This document shows positions 43,165 through 53,003 of a stretch of 64,000 nt of DNA, piece after piece. This DNA is from Agapetus fuscipes. Lineage: Eukaryota > Arthropoda > Insecta > Trichoptera > Glossosomatidae. Both the position numbers and the translations under genes were made by a program. Every line of letters begins with the position of its first letter. Within the stretch, counting starts at the first letter, position 1. The notes under the pieces were generated by a model that worked only from the letters and a program-made list of their open reading frames with translations, was not told the DNA's origin and searched no databases. The stretch spans positions 4,588,001 to 4,652,000 of the forward strand of contig OX637338.1 of assembly GCA_951799405.1 (NCBI GenBank). The letters are read 5' to 3'.

Positions 43165-43500
43165 TCAGCCACTTCTTGTCCACTGCTGGACATAGGCCTC
43201 CCACATATCTCTCCAGGCGTCTCTGTCCTGGGCTTTCTGCATCCAGTCACCAGCAACTCTTTTAATATCATCTGACCATCGCGTAAGAGGCCTTCCTGTA
43301 GTTCTTATGTCTTCACGAGGTCTCCATTCTACCACTCTTTTCGTCCATCTTTGTTCGCTCAATCTGGCAACATGCCCTGCCCACGACCACTTCTGCTTTG
43401 CACTTCCTTTGACTATGTCAGTAACTCCCGATCTTCTACGCATTTCGGTATTTCGTATCCGATCTGACCGATCTGACTTTAATTTACACCAATCAGGTTA
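43165..43500 (-). pseudogene. RTE-like LINE, C-terminal end of ORF
   Basis: The frame is open from 43500 down: RIRNTEMRRRSGVTDIVKGS, AKQKWSWAGHVARLSEQRWT, KRVVEWRPREDIRTTGRPLT, RWSDDIKRVAGDWMQKAQDR, then DAWRDMWEAYVQQWTRSG and stop. The KWxWAGHxAR, WRPR, GRPxTRWxDDI and AYVQQWT blocks are the signature of the post-RT tail of lepidopteran RTE-type retrotransposons. About 110 residues remain, with no catalytic domain. A short ATGATGATG tail follows on the minus strand (43138-43150). No stop or frameshift is visible, so this is a fairly young truncation. Confidence 0.88.
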
Positions 43501-43629
43501 ATTTTATTGCCATTTTGCGGCATTTAAAAAACGGTCGTAATGAACACAAATATTTCGGGTAGTGAAATAATTAACAAACTTAAAATCAAAATAAAATTAA
43601 CCTAATCCAGCTATTTTGCATTCATTTTA

Positions 43630-43895
43630 CTCCTTCCTTGGCTTATAGATTGGTATGCGGTTGACCACCCATGCTGTAGAAAATGGTTCACTTTGCCAAT
43701 GTCACCCCTGTTTCAGAAAACGTCGGCAGGAGTTGCAGGGTGTATGTCCATTTGAAATTTGGTTTTTATGTTGTAGGTCCACATGCGGTATGTTTAAACG
43801 CAAATTTATACGCGTCTGCTTGTGGTAATGCATATAATGGGAATTCTCAGTGTGACATATATTTGCAACTTCGATTAGATTAGATTTAATTAGAT
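43630..43895 (+). repeat. MR repeat, full-length
   Basis: TTCCTTGGCTTATAGATTGG to TTGCAACTTCGATTAGATTA. TTGTAGGTCCACATGCGG subgroup, with a TTAGATTAGAT tail. Confidence 0.85.
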
Positions 43896-44289
43896 TATTC
43901 GAGTCTATAATTTACATACAACACAAAAGTACACGAAAGCATGTTTTAAGAAGTAATAAAACTTTTTTCTGCCACAAATAATTCACAAATTTTTAAGTTG
44001 AAATTGTCGCCTTGTCTATAAATAGGAGAGCACAAAAATGAAAGCAATTTATAACCATAAACGCAATTCTAACGCACCTTTACACTTATTGTGGGCGCCT
44101 ACTCCAGACGAAAAGCCAGAGCGACAAAGCGCCCAGGAAAGTTTTCCAAAAACTCCGACGACACTGTCACGGCGGACACAAAGCCAAAAGAAATAAAGAC
44201 GAACGCGCACAGTCCAACCTAAAAAACGAAATTCTCTTTTTTGTGCTTTTTGAAATGTATATTATTATTTTATGTTCACATAGATATCG
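43896..44289. other. No recognised feature
   Basis: AT-rich. The patch 44090-44180 is GC-richer but not coding by eye. Confidence 0.35.
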
Positions 44290-44294
44290 TCCTA

Positions 44295-44525
44295 GCTATA
44301 ATCTGTAATGTAAGAATACTTATCAAATCCATACCGCTAAATATACACGTGTATGTTCGCGCTTACAAATGCTGCGTATGTACTTACACATCAAATCCAT
44401 ACCCCAAATAAACATAAGTGTTACAATTTATACCGACCGTCCCTGAAACAGGGGTGACATTGCCAAAGTGAACCATTTTGTACCGTATGTGTTGTCAGCC
44501 TCATACCAACCTATAAGTTAAAGAA
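44295..44525 (-). repeat. MR repeat, full-length
   Basis: TATAATCTGTAATGTAAGAA to CATACCAACCTATAAGTTAA. Confidence 0.8.
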
Positions 44526-44639
44526 CAAATACCTAAGTCTAATACGTGAAGTTCGTTTGTTTCCATGAAATACTTACTACAATAAACATAAAAAGTAATA
44601 TGACTTATCTACAAGCTGATATTTGTCTTACTTAGTGAT

Positions 44640-44800
44640 GAAAAATAGTTCACTTTGCCAATTTCACCTCTGTTTTTGGTCGGGCTGACAAGCGTATCAG
44701 AGCTTATTTTCATCTAAGATTTGTTTTTTTGTTTGTTAGTATACATGCAGCATGTGTGAGCATGAACTTACTCGAATGTCTGCTTGAGAGCAAGTCAACA
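44640..44800 (+). repeat. MR repeat, diverged centre
   Basis: TTCACTTTGCCAATTTCACC to GAACTTACTCGAATGTCTGC. Both ends are lost. Confidence 0.6.
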
Positions 44801-44941
44801 TGCGTTAAGCGTTTAAGGTACCCTCTGGAAATTGTTCATATTACCATATGGGAAACAAAACTATTTTTTAAATTAAATAATGTCATAAGCATTCTCGAGT
44901 TTTTTCGACTTAGTTAATGTTCTATTTGCAGCTTTTTTTTT

Positions 44942-44992
44942 TTATCTGCTGACGTTTCGTTTTCTCGAGCAGAAAGCATTCTCAAGGCCAAA
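44942..44992 (-). ncRNA. Hammerhead-like remnant of Penelope-like element
   Basis: The minus strand has a TTTCT/AGAAA stem followed by ACGAAACGTCAGCAGATAAA. GAAACGTC is the usual 3' half of the motif. The CUGANGA half is degraded (TTGAGAA). Confidence 0.45.
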
Positions 44993-45273
44993 AAGAAAAG
45001 TCAGTTGTTGGCTTAGGTGTGATGTGAGCTTTACATTTAAGGCGTGGTGGTTTTCATTGCGTGACCTTTTGTCAACGGAGTAGGTATGGGCCTGCATAGC
45101 GTGCTTACCTAAGCTTAGCCGTTAAACATTTACATATAGCTTAATATATTACAGCAATAAACAGGCTGGCACACTCTTTTCATGAGGTTTTTTTTTCTTT
45201 CTTGATAGGCGTTTTCTGCAAATCGGTCTGATAACGACCCATCACAAATAATTATACGGACAAACTAATATAT

Positions 45274-45707
45274 TGTAATGTAAATAGTAGATTAATATAG
45301 GTTTACATCGTAGGTAGTAATAGTTATTAGCGCATTATGTCAAAAGTAGGTTAATATAGGTGTACACCGTAGGTAGCAATAGACTTAAGAAATCTAGAAA
45401 TTAAATGATCCTTTTGTAGTCTCGAACTTGGTAGGAAATGTGGGAATGTGCTGGCAAAATTAGTTACTGGAAAGTACTGTCTGTGAAGTATATAAGGCGG
45501 AGAATTGAGTGTGCTGAGCCAGTGCGATAGTCGGTTTTGATTGGAAGAGTGTAAGCGATACTAAACTGTGAAAAAATAAATTTGTGTTCCCAAAAGAGTT
45601 AAAAATAAATATAAATTGTTAAAATTAATTAAGTGTAAATAAAGATCCTGAAAGAAGACCTGTGTGTTTTAATTTATAGACTTTTCGAACCTTACAATAA
45701 CATTACA
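45274..45707 (+). mobile_element. Solo LTR, 434 bp, ATAT target duplication
   Basis: TGTAATG start and CATTACA end, flanked by ATAT (45270-45273 and 45708-45711). TATATAAGG lies near 45489. AATAAA words follow (45576 and later). The 3' part GAAAGAAGACCTGTGTG is shared with the LTR at 12173. A 60-bp internal direct repeat (AGGTTTACATCGTAGGTAG and AGGTGTACACCGTAGGTAG) is seen at 45300-45370. No gag or pol adjoins it. Confidence 0.82.
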
Positions 45708-45744
45708 ATATACTTACTACAAGACACACCTTTTAAAAAAGTCT

Positions 45745-45855
45745 TATCCATGATAGGAGAGGGCCCTTGAGGTGTGACACACACAAAAACGGTGCTCTCT
45801 TATCATTTGTAATTTAAAATAAATTAGCTGGATATTATTATTATTACAATAATTT
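45745..45855 (+). repeat. SINE-A 3' end with ATT tail
   Basis: GAGAGGGCCCTTGAGGTGTG then CACACACAAAAACGGTGCTC and a TATTATTATTATTAC tail. Confidence 0.65.
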
Positions 45856-45885
45856 TCCAGTTTCAGTGAAGGCGGCTGGTCCGTA

Positions 45886-46108
45886 GTCTAGTGGTAGCAC
45901 GTTGGACTTGTTAACGGAAGGTCGTGGGTTTGAATCCCCGCGGAGCACAGAAAATATACCATCTATGTTTTCAAAAAAGCTCTACTCTGGATTGAAAAAT
46001 TCATATGCCTTTACCAAAGATCGGTCACCAAAGGTCCATTCAACCTTACAGTTACAGCAACTGGGTCTTGCTTGAGAATTGACGGTTTGTAGCGAAGACC
46101 AAGCTCGT
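45886..46108 (+). mobile_element. SINE-A, first half of a SINE-A/SINE-B dimer
   Basis: Box A in CCGTAGTCTAGTGGTAG, box B in GGGTTTGAATCCCCGC, body to AAGACCAAGCTCG. It then runs through TAAAAAG straight into a SINE-B head at 46109. The normal SINE-A 3' part (GAGGGCTCTTGAGG) is missing. Confidence 0.82.
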
Positions 46109-46442
46109 AAAAAGTCCGGTTGATAGCTCAGTTGGTAGAATGCTTGCATTCCATGCCGAAAGCTCGGGTTGGAATCCCACCGAGGGTATCAGAAATAATT
46201 TCCCGTTTCGGTGTTTATTTCAAAACTCAAAATAAAATACCAGCCTAACATGTTTACTCGGCCTTCACAAGAAATGAGCACCAGCCTCCTCAGGAGCTGG
46301 AAACCTCCACTTCAACTGAATTGGTTGGCGCAAGGCCGGCTCCCTTACATGTAGAAATAAATATGTTCCACTCGCCGCATACGAAACCTTTCGAGAATAA
46401 CGCGGCAAGAAGTTACACTGCATGTGTAGCTTAGTTGCAGAG
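46109..46442 (+). mobile_element. SINE-B, second half of the dimer, full-length
   Basis: TCCGGTTGATAGCTCAGTTG head, box B GGGTTGGAATCCC, all body blocks including GGAGCTGGAAACCTCCACTT and GAATAACGCGGCAAGAAG, end CTTAGTTGC. It is the most complete SINE-B in the window. Confidence 0.85.
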
Positions 46443-46446
46443 TCAT

Positions 46447-46640
46447 AACCTTTTTCATACTTACAATCTCACCTTTTATTATGACACTCAATATCCCATT
46501 CATTCGCTTTTTCAGGAATTTGGTCCATCCATACCTTTTTAGGTCTTCCTCTACCCATCCACCTATTCTTGAAACTCATACTTTCTTCGTCAGTCTTTCA
46601 TATCTCATTCTCTCCATATACATAAAAGTATTTGTGTTCT
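46447..46640 (-). pseudogene. LINE family A, C-terminal remnant
   Basis: The minus-strand frame GRGRPKKVWMDQIPEKANEW then DIECHNKR, a stop and KYEKGYDS aligns with GRGRPRKVWMDQISEIANEW at 4951-5010. Upstream residues (YGENEI, stop, KTDEESMSF) contain a stop. It abuts SINE-B. Confidence 0.72.
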
Positions 46641-46728
46641 TTTTCAACAGGATCTGTTATCGTTGTGTGAGTATAATATACGTGAATATCTCTGGGCAAG
46701 TATGTGTAATGGGTTAGGAACAGTACAA

Positions 46729-46920
46729 TTAGTACGAGTTGCAAAATTTCCCCCCAAAATCTGCCGTTTTTGTTTGCTTGAACTTGATTTTCTTTATCAC
46801 TGTAACTCTTTTGCTAAGACCATAAAGTGTAAGAAACAAAAACGGCAGATTTTGGGAGAAATCACGCTTTAATATTTTCCGTAAACTTTACTTTTCTCAA
46901 GTTTTGCAACTCGCACTAAG
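46729..46920. mobile_element. Hairpin MITE with nested inverted repeats
   Basis: Outer GAGTTGCAAAATT and TTTTGCAACTC. Inner CCAAAATCTGCCGTTTTTGT (46757 on) and its complement (46835-46856). Confidence 0.7.
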
Positions 46921-47290
46921 CGTACAGATTGACTAAAGGAAAACGCGCCCCGGTACGAAAAAAAATTGTCACAGCTTTCATGCGCGGATATTGGAAGCGT
47001 GCTCGGAATGGGCGGTGGGCTGCCGGCATTTTGGTTTCTCTTCGTGTGTAACATTGTACGGGTGTCCTCACAATAAGCGAAATGAAAAAAATTGACGTCT
47101 GTCAAACGTTACGTCGGTGAAAAATGAAAATACACATTACGCACCAATTTCAATGAAAAAATGTATGTAACATGTACCTAGAGTTTTTGTGTCACGTTTT
47201 CAAATATGAACTCAAAGTGGTTGGTAAAATGCCGGCCCCCTTACGTGTAAAAATATTATAGTTCGACTTATAACCTATAATCTCCTGTAA
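46921..47290. other. No gene; SINE-B scrap at 47218-47260
   Basis: GTTGGTAAAATGCCGGCCCC then TTACGTGTAAAAATA is a SINE-B body fragment. The rest is not assigned. Confidence 0.45.
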
Positions 47291-47305
47291 TCTATATCTA
47301 TAAAG

Positions 47306-47384
47306 AAGGATGTATGTATGTATGTATGTATGTATGTATGTATGTATGTATGTATGTATGTATGTATGTATGTATGTATGTATG
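47306..47384. repeat. (TATG)n microsatellite
   Basis: About 20 perfect TATG units. Confidence 0.95.
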
Positions 47385-47584
47385 TCCCCTATAGACTCAT
47401 AAACCGCTCATCCGATTTTGACGAAATTTTCAGGAAACATGTAACATATTCTTAGAACGAATCCTGTGAAGTTTGATGGTGATCAAATAAACAGTGGTTC
47501 TCAATTCTCGATATTTCAGCAACGAGGTCGGTAAATTTCGAAACCACCCAATAGAAGACGACCATTATATTCAACTACAATACA

Positions 47585-47738
47585 TAATCTTTGTTGCAAA
47601 TATACATTTACATTAAAGATTCATATAAAATGCATGCTCACAAGTAGACACATGTAAGTTCACGCTTACAAATGCTGCATGTGTACCCACTCATAATTTA
47701 AAATCCAAATCTAAAATGAACAACCCAGTAACTTTTAC
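47585..47738 (-). repeat. MR repeat, 3' half, in duplication unit 1
   Basis: CATAATCTTTGTTGCAAATA to AATCTAAAATGAACAACCCA. It joins SINE-B at the missing core. Confidence 0.75.
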
Positions 47739-47916
47739 TTTACGCCAACTTGAAATGGATGTTATTCAGCTCCTGAGTGGATTGACACTCATTTCTTATG
47801 AAGGCTGAGTAAGACTTGCCGGTATTTTATTTTGGGTTTAAAATAAACACTGAAACGGGAAATAATTTCTGACAACTTCGGTGGGATTCTAACTCGAGAT
47901 CTCGGCATGGAATGCA
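47739..47916 (-). mobile_element. SINE-B, partial, duplication unit 1
   Basis: From TTTACTTTACGCCAACTTGA to GATCTCGGCATGGAATGCA. The head is cut where unit 2 begins. Confidence 0.75.
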
Positions 47917-47946
47917 ATCTATCTATCTATATCTATAAAGAAGGAT

Positions 47947-48048
47947 GTGTGTATGTATGTATGTATGTATGTATGTATGTATGTATGTATGTATGTATGT
48001 ATGTATGTATGTATGTATGTATGTATGTATGTATGTATGTATGTATGT
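47947..48048. repeat. (TATG)n microsatellite, longer allele
   Basis: About 25 units, starting with a TGTG variant. Confidence 0.95.
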
Positions 48049-48242
48049 CCCCTATAGACTCATAAACCGCTCATCCGATTTTGACGAAATTTTCAGGAAA
48101 CATGTAACATATTCTTAGAACGAATCCTGTGAAGTTTGATGGTGATCAAATAAACAGTGGTTCTCAATTCTCGATATTTCAGCAACGAGGTCGGTAAATT
48201 TCGAAACCACCCAATAGAAGACGACCATTATATTCAACTACA

Positions 48243-48401
48243 ATACATAATCTTTGCTGCAAATATACATTTACATTAAAGATTCATATAAAATGCATGC
48301 TCACAAGTAGACACATGTAAGTTCACGCTTACAAATGCTGCATGTGTACCTACTCATAATTTAAAATCCAAATCTAAAATGAACAACCCAGTAACTTTTA
48401 C
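48243..48401 (-). repeat. MR repeat, 3' half, in duplication unit 2
   Basis: Differs from the unit 1 copy by TTTGCTGC for TTTGTTGC and CCTACTC for CCCACTC. Confidence 0.75.
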
Positions 48402-48612
48402 TTTACGCCAACTTGAAATGGATGTTATTCAGCTCCTGAGTGGCTTGACACTCATTTCTTATGAAGGCTGAGTAAGCCTTGCCGGTATTTTATTTTGGGT
48501 TAGAAATAAACACTGAAACGAGAAATAATTTCTGACAACTTCAGTGGGATTCTAACTCGAGATCTCGGCATGGAATGCAGTTACTCTACCAACTAAGCTA
48601 TAGACCGGACTT
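48402..48612 (-). mobile_element. SINE-B with head, duplication unit 2
   Basis: It extends past the unit 1 copy through CTACCAACTAAGCTATAGAC to CCGGACTTTTTAC. The last bases match the SINE-A/SINE-B junction seen at 46100-46112. Confidence 0.78.
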
Positions 48613-48645
48613 TTTACAAATATGGTGGATCGATATCGGTTTGGT

Positions 48646-49195
48646 TAGGGGTAAGCAACCTGCGGCTCACCAGCCACATGCGGCTCTTTGGGTGTGAAGT
48701 TACGGCTCTTTAGCTTCATACGCAAATATAAAAAAAACACAGAATTATACTTCTGATCGAAAAAAACTAAATCGTTCTGAATCGATTAACGATCTCTCCG
48801 CTACTTGTACTCGCTTTTCACCCTCCCCCCGCCCCATCGACGCTATTTATTGTTGGCAAAAAAACATTTGTGGATCTTTACAAATCCAAATCCAAAATAA
48901 GATATGTATCATTTGAGATTCACATCAAATGCATTCCCATAAGCAGACACGCATAATTTCGCGCTCACACATAGGTACCGCATGTGGAACTACAATATAA
49001 AAACCCAATCTTAAATGAACATAAGCCCTGCAACTCTTGCCGACCTTCCCTGAAACAGGGGCGACATTGGCAAAGTGAACCATTTTTTACAGTATGGGTG
49101 GTCAGCCTCATACCAACCTATAAGTCAAGGAAAAGCTTTGAAATTTGTAAATTGTAATTTTTGGCTCTTCCGACTCAAAAGGTTGCCGACCCCTG
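48646..49195. mobile_element. hAT-like element with nested MR
   Basis: TAGGGGTAAGCAACCT (left) against CAGGGGTCGGCAACCT (right, inverse), with the GCGGCTC.../...GGCTCTT subterminal words usual for this class. I see no matching 8-bp flank, so the TSD has decayed or the left end is displaced. Confidence 0.72.
48897..49134 (-). repeat. MR repeat nested in hAT-like element
   Basis: AATAAGATATGTATCATTTG to ACCAACCTATAAGTCAAGGA. The 3' tail motif is missing. Very similar to 38165-38407. Confidence 0.85.
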
Positions 49196-49522
49196 GCCTA
49201 GACAAAAGTTCCAAATTAAAAAATGTTATTCAAGTATTCCAAGTTGAATTTTAGAAATGTAAGAAAGCTTTTATATCCCGCACTTATAAAAAATACGATA
49301 AACGAAAGTTCGTAGGTCACAACTAGAAGACCATATTGAAATATATTATTATTATTAAAACCTTTTGTTGAAACATACTTTTAATTAAAATATACATAAT
49401 ATAGTTGTTTTTTCAAAAACCGCATTTCTGTAAAATTATATACTCACCACAAATTTAAAGATCGTTTTTTTCTCGGCGGTTAAACGTCTTTCTTCTATGT
49501 GACAATGGTCCAAACGCAAAAA

Positions 49523-49832
49523 CGCAAACGCAACTAAGCTACACATATAGTGTAACTTCTTGCCGCGTTATCCCCGAAGGGGTCGCATGTGGCGAGTTGA
49601 ACCTATTTATTTTTACAGGTAAGGGGGCCGGCCTTACGCCAACCACTTCAGTTGAAGTGGAGGTTTCCCAGCTCCCGAGAGTGCTGGTACTCATTTCTTG
49701 TGAAGGCTGAGTAAACCTTGCCGGTATTTTACTTTGGGGTTTGAAATAAACACCGAAACGGGAAATCATTTCTGACACCCTCGGTGGGATTCGAACCCGA
49801 GCTTTCGGCATGGAATGCAAGCACTCTACCAA
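49523..49832 (-). mobile_element. SINE-B, full-length
   Basis: CAACTAAGCTACACATATAG at the left. The head on the minus strand stops within box A (complement of GCAAGCACTCTACCA). Box B GGTTCGAATCCC-type is intact. Confidence 0.85.
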
Positions 49833-50254
49833 GATAAACAAAATGTTTGCCTTTTACCTAACCCGGCCGTGCGACTTACAATTTTGTTGTCAATAGAAAA
49901 TGTTCAGTGTGCACTACCTAAAACTTTCACTTATTGAAATAATGGATAGAGCACATTTTAAATGTGGGGAAAAAATGTGAATTCACTTGGCCGGGATAAA
50001 GACAGGACAAGGAGTCAAAAATTCAACATAAATTAAACACTTTTATGGAGATAGTTGAAAAAACACTTAAGTGCATCATATTGTATGAAGCATTTTCCCC
50101 AACTGCATACGTTTCACAGTGCGGTTACATTGAAAAATATTCCTGATTGTTTGGAATACATTTATTTCTTCACTTTGCTCAAAGAGTATAGTGAATTTTA
50201 TAGATTAGTTCTTTAATTATATGATTATAAAATTTAATTTATTGTTTATATTCT
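49833..50254. other. No recognised feature
   Basis: AT-rich unique-looking spacer. Confidence 0.4.
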
Positions 50255-50512
50255 TTTCTTGTATAGGTCAATATGCATCTGACCAACTATAAATAGAAAA
50301 TGGTTCACTCTGCCAATGTCACCCCTGTTTCAGGGAAGGTCAGCAAAGAGTTGCAGGGTGTATGTTCATTTGAGATTTGGGTTTTTATGTTGTAGGTTCA
50401 CACGCAGAATGTGCAAGTGTGAACTTATACGTGTCTGCTTGTGGGCATGCACTTAATGTGAATTCTAAATGTAACAATTATATCCATGCAACTTAGAATA
50501 GATTAGATGAGT
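50255..50512 (+). repeat. MR repeat, full-length
   Basis: TTTTCTTGTATAGGTCAATA to GCAACTTAGAATAGATTAGA. GTTGTAGG subgroup. Confidence 0.85.
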
Positions 50513-50778
50513 GACGTTACATAGCCGATTTTTTTATCTTAAATATAAATGGAGCACCGCAATCGATTTTCCCTATGCTTGGCTCTGCTGCTTAACAGTT
50601 ATACCTAGACCTTTTTTTTTAGAAAACGTGAAGATTAACCTAGAGATAAATTGTGTGAAGCTTGATTCCGATTAGCACACTTTTTTTTTTGATCCTGTTG
50701 TTTCCTCTTTTATCTGTAGAAAAAAAATGATACCACATGCCCAAATGGCGTAGTGAAACACGCCGGGTACTGCTAGTC

Positions 50779-51008
50779 TATAATATAAGTCGCAAAGATA
50801 TGTTGACATTTAAAATTCATATTAAATGCATGCCCACGAACACACACGTGTAAGTCGTGCTGCATGTGTACTTACAAATTCAAATCCAAAACCTTAAACT
50901 AACGTGAGCCCTGCATATTTTGCCGACCTTTCCTGGAACAGGGGTGATATTGGCAAAGTTAACCATATTTTACGGTGTGAATGGTCAGCCTCATACCAAT
51001 CTTTAAGT
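50779..51008 (-). repeat. MR repeat, full-length
   Basis: TATAATATAAGTCGCAAAGA to CTCATACCAATCTTTAAGTC. A few bases of the GCG core (GTGTAAGTCGTGCTGC) are deleted. Confidence 0.82.
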
Positions 51009-51300
51009 CATCAATGGTCTAATAGACAGCCACAACCTGTTGGAAGGTTTCAGGTTGTTTGTACCCAACTATTACAATCGGCGGTGAGGTCATGATCTAT
51101 TTAATGTGTCAATGAGCCGCATCGATGTCTTGGCGCAGCATCCTTTAACTCGGAGTGTCAAACTCATTAACGAGTCAAAAATTGATACATTTCCATATAA
51201 TCAATCGCCATTTCCTCTCAGTGTCTCAAAACAAAGCAACGCCACACACACCACAGCACTGCGCAGCTAACGGCCCTGCAACCGGACATGGACAACTGCC
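51009..51300 (+). other. Frameshifted coding-like debris
   Basis: SNRQPQPVGRFQVVCTQLLQ then, after a frameshift near 51093, LFNVSMSRIDVLAQHPLTRS and VKLINESKIDTFPYNQSPFP. It reads like the end of a mobile-element polyprotein, followed directly by the tail at 51302. I cannot name it. Confidence 0.4.
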
Positions 51301-51301
51301 A

Positions 51302-51407
51302 CATCACCAACACCTCTGCGGCACTATAACAAGTGTCATAGACCCTTAGAGTCTCTCGAATCTAGGGAGTCTCCCGCATAGGCTTTCTTAAAAAAAAAAA
51401 AATCTAG
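51302..51407 (+). repeat. 3' tail of unidentified retroelement
   Basis: CACCTCTGCGGCACTATAAC through GTCTCCCGCATAGGC and an A run. Matches 18570-18665. Confidence 0.6.
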
Positions 51408-51477
51408 ACACCTTTAAAAGTATGGTGAAAGAGTTCCTCTCAGCTGTGAGGGTGCACTGTAATTAGGTTACCTGTTG

Positions 51478-51785
51478 TCCGGTCGATAGCTCTCTTGGTA
51501 GAGTGCTTGCATTCCATGCCGTGAGCTCGAGTTTGAATCCCACCGAAGGTGTCAGAAATGATATCCCGCTTTGGTGCTTATTTCAAACCCCAAAATAAAA
51601 TACCAGCAAGGCTTACTCAGCCTTCACAAGAAATGAGTACCAGCCCCCACTTCAACCGAAGTGGTTGGCGTACTAAGGCCGACCACCTTACCTGTAAAAA
51701 TAAATAGGATCAACTCGCCATATGTATATCCCCTTCGGGGATAACGCGGCAAGAAGTTACACTATATGTGTAGCTTAGTTGCATT
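51478..51785 (+). mobile_element. SINE-B, full-length
   Basis: TCCGGTCGATAGCTCTCTTG head, box B GAGTTTGAATCCC, end GTGTAGCTTAGTTGCA. Confidence 0.87.
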
Positions 51786-51844
51786 GCGTTCCGTTGCACC
51801 AAAAAAAAAAAATCAACTGATCACCTACGAGTATTACGTTTGGT

Positions 51845-52055
51845 TCTTAATCTTCTATTATAATGAATGTGCACAAGCAGGCGGATCCAAGTTCGCACTT
51901 ATACATGCTGCATGCGTAGGTACATACAAAATAAACCAAACCTCAAATGAAAATAAACTTTGCAGCTCCTGCCGCTTTACCTGACACCGGGGTGGCATCG
52001 GCAAAAGTTAATCAAGTTTTTACAGTTTGGGAGGGTCAGCCTCATACTAACCTAA
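51845..52055 (-). repeat. MR repeat, diverged, 3' end missing
   Basis: CTTCTATTATAATGAATGTG to AGCCTCATACTAACCTAA. Confidence 0.7.
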
Positions 52056-52479
52056 ATTGAAAAAATGATTCCAACAACGTCGTAGGTAGGTATATATCTA
52101 AGCTATGTTGAAAGAGTGAGTTTGGTTGTAATCACATTTTAACTACTAACAAAATACTCATTCAGACTTTGTATTGTTTGAGTCGTATAACAAATGCAAC
52201 CGTTCAAGTGGGCACCGGGGCAGGTTTATAACAAAAACGCAACAAGATGAATTCTCTGCGCACAATGGCGCATGAATATTCAAACAAATTAAATGTGGCT
52301 CGCTGACTCTTTGAGTGCCCTTTACAAATTATTTTCGTATATAACATTTTGAACCAGCTCAAGCCCTCTCCACGTAGGTACGCGGTTGTATAGTAAAAAT
52401 GAACCACCGGACGTTATTCAAAAGTACGAAAATAAATGCGAAGTTTGATATTTGAAAATATGATCTATCTTTATTTATA

Positions 52480-52620
52480 ATCTATAGATATACATTGCAA
52501 ATATGTATATACACATTTAAGGCTCATACTTAATGCATGCCCGCATGCAGGCACTTGTAAGGTCGCGCTTACACGTATGCTACATGTCTACATTAAAAAC
52601 ATACAAAACCGCATATTACC
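52480..52620 (-). repeat. MR repeat, 3' half
   Basis: TATAATCTATAGATATACAT to TACATGTCTACATTAAAAAC. It is cut by the next copy. Confidence 0.7.
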
Positions 52621-52884
52621 ATCTAATCTAATCTTATCTAATCTAAGTTGCAAAGATATGTTACATTGGAGATTCAGATTACATGCATTCCTACAACCAG
52701 ACACGTACAAGTTCGCGCTTGCACATGCCTCATGTGAACCCACAACATAAAAACCAAATCTCAAATGGACATAGGTACACCCTGCAACTCTTGCCGTCCT
52801 TTCTTGTAACAGGGGTCACAATGGCAAAGTGAACCATTTTTACAGCATGGGTAGTCAGCCGCATACCAACCTATAAGTCAAGGA
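52621..52884 (-). repeat. MR repeat, full-length, TAATC tail
   Basis: The left end has TCTAATCTAATCTTATCTAA repeats, and the right end is CCAACCTATAAGTCAAGGAA. It shows the tail expanding as a pentamer. Confidence 0.85.
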
Positions 52885-52885
52885 A

Positions 52886-53003
52886 CTATAAACTTTGCAA
52901 ATATTGCTACATTTCCCTGAAACCGGTGTGGCATTGGAAATAGTGAACTATTTTTTAACAGCACGGAGTTCAACCGCATACCAACCTATTAGTCAAAGAA
53001 CAT
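52886..53003 (-). repeat. MR repeat, 5' half
   Basis: TGCTACATTTCCCTGAAACC to CATACCAACCTATTAGTCAA, directly after the previous copy. Confidence 0.7.

Larger units (their letters stand above)
47291..48612. repeat. Tandem segmental duplication, unit ~635-663 bp
   Basis: Unit 1 starts at 47291 and unit 2 at 47926 with TCTATATCTATAAAGAAGG. Each holds a TATG microsatellite, a block with GCTCATCCGATTTTGACGAA, part of an MR (minus) and a SINE-B (minus). I count about seven substitutions over some 530 aligned non-microsatellite bases. Unit 2 has the longer TATG array. Confidence 0.9.

Noticed and set aside
45886..46442. SINE-A and SINE-B as chance neighbours
   Set aside because: The same junction bases occur at two other loci in the window, so I kept the dimer interpretation instead.
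47306..48048. TATG arrays as telomere- or centromere-type satellite
   Set aside because: They are two short microsatellites within a local duplication. No long satellite array is present.
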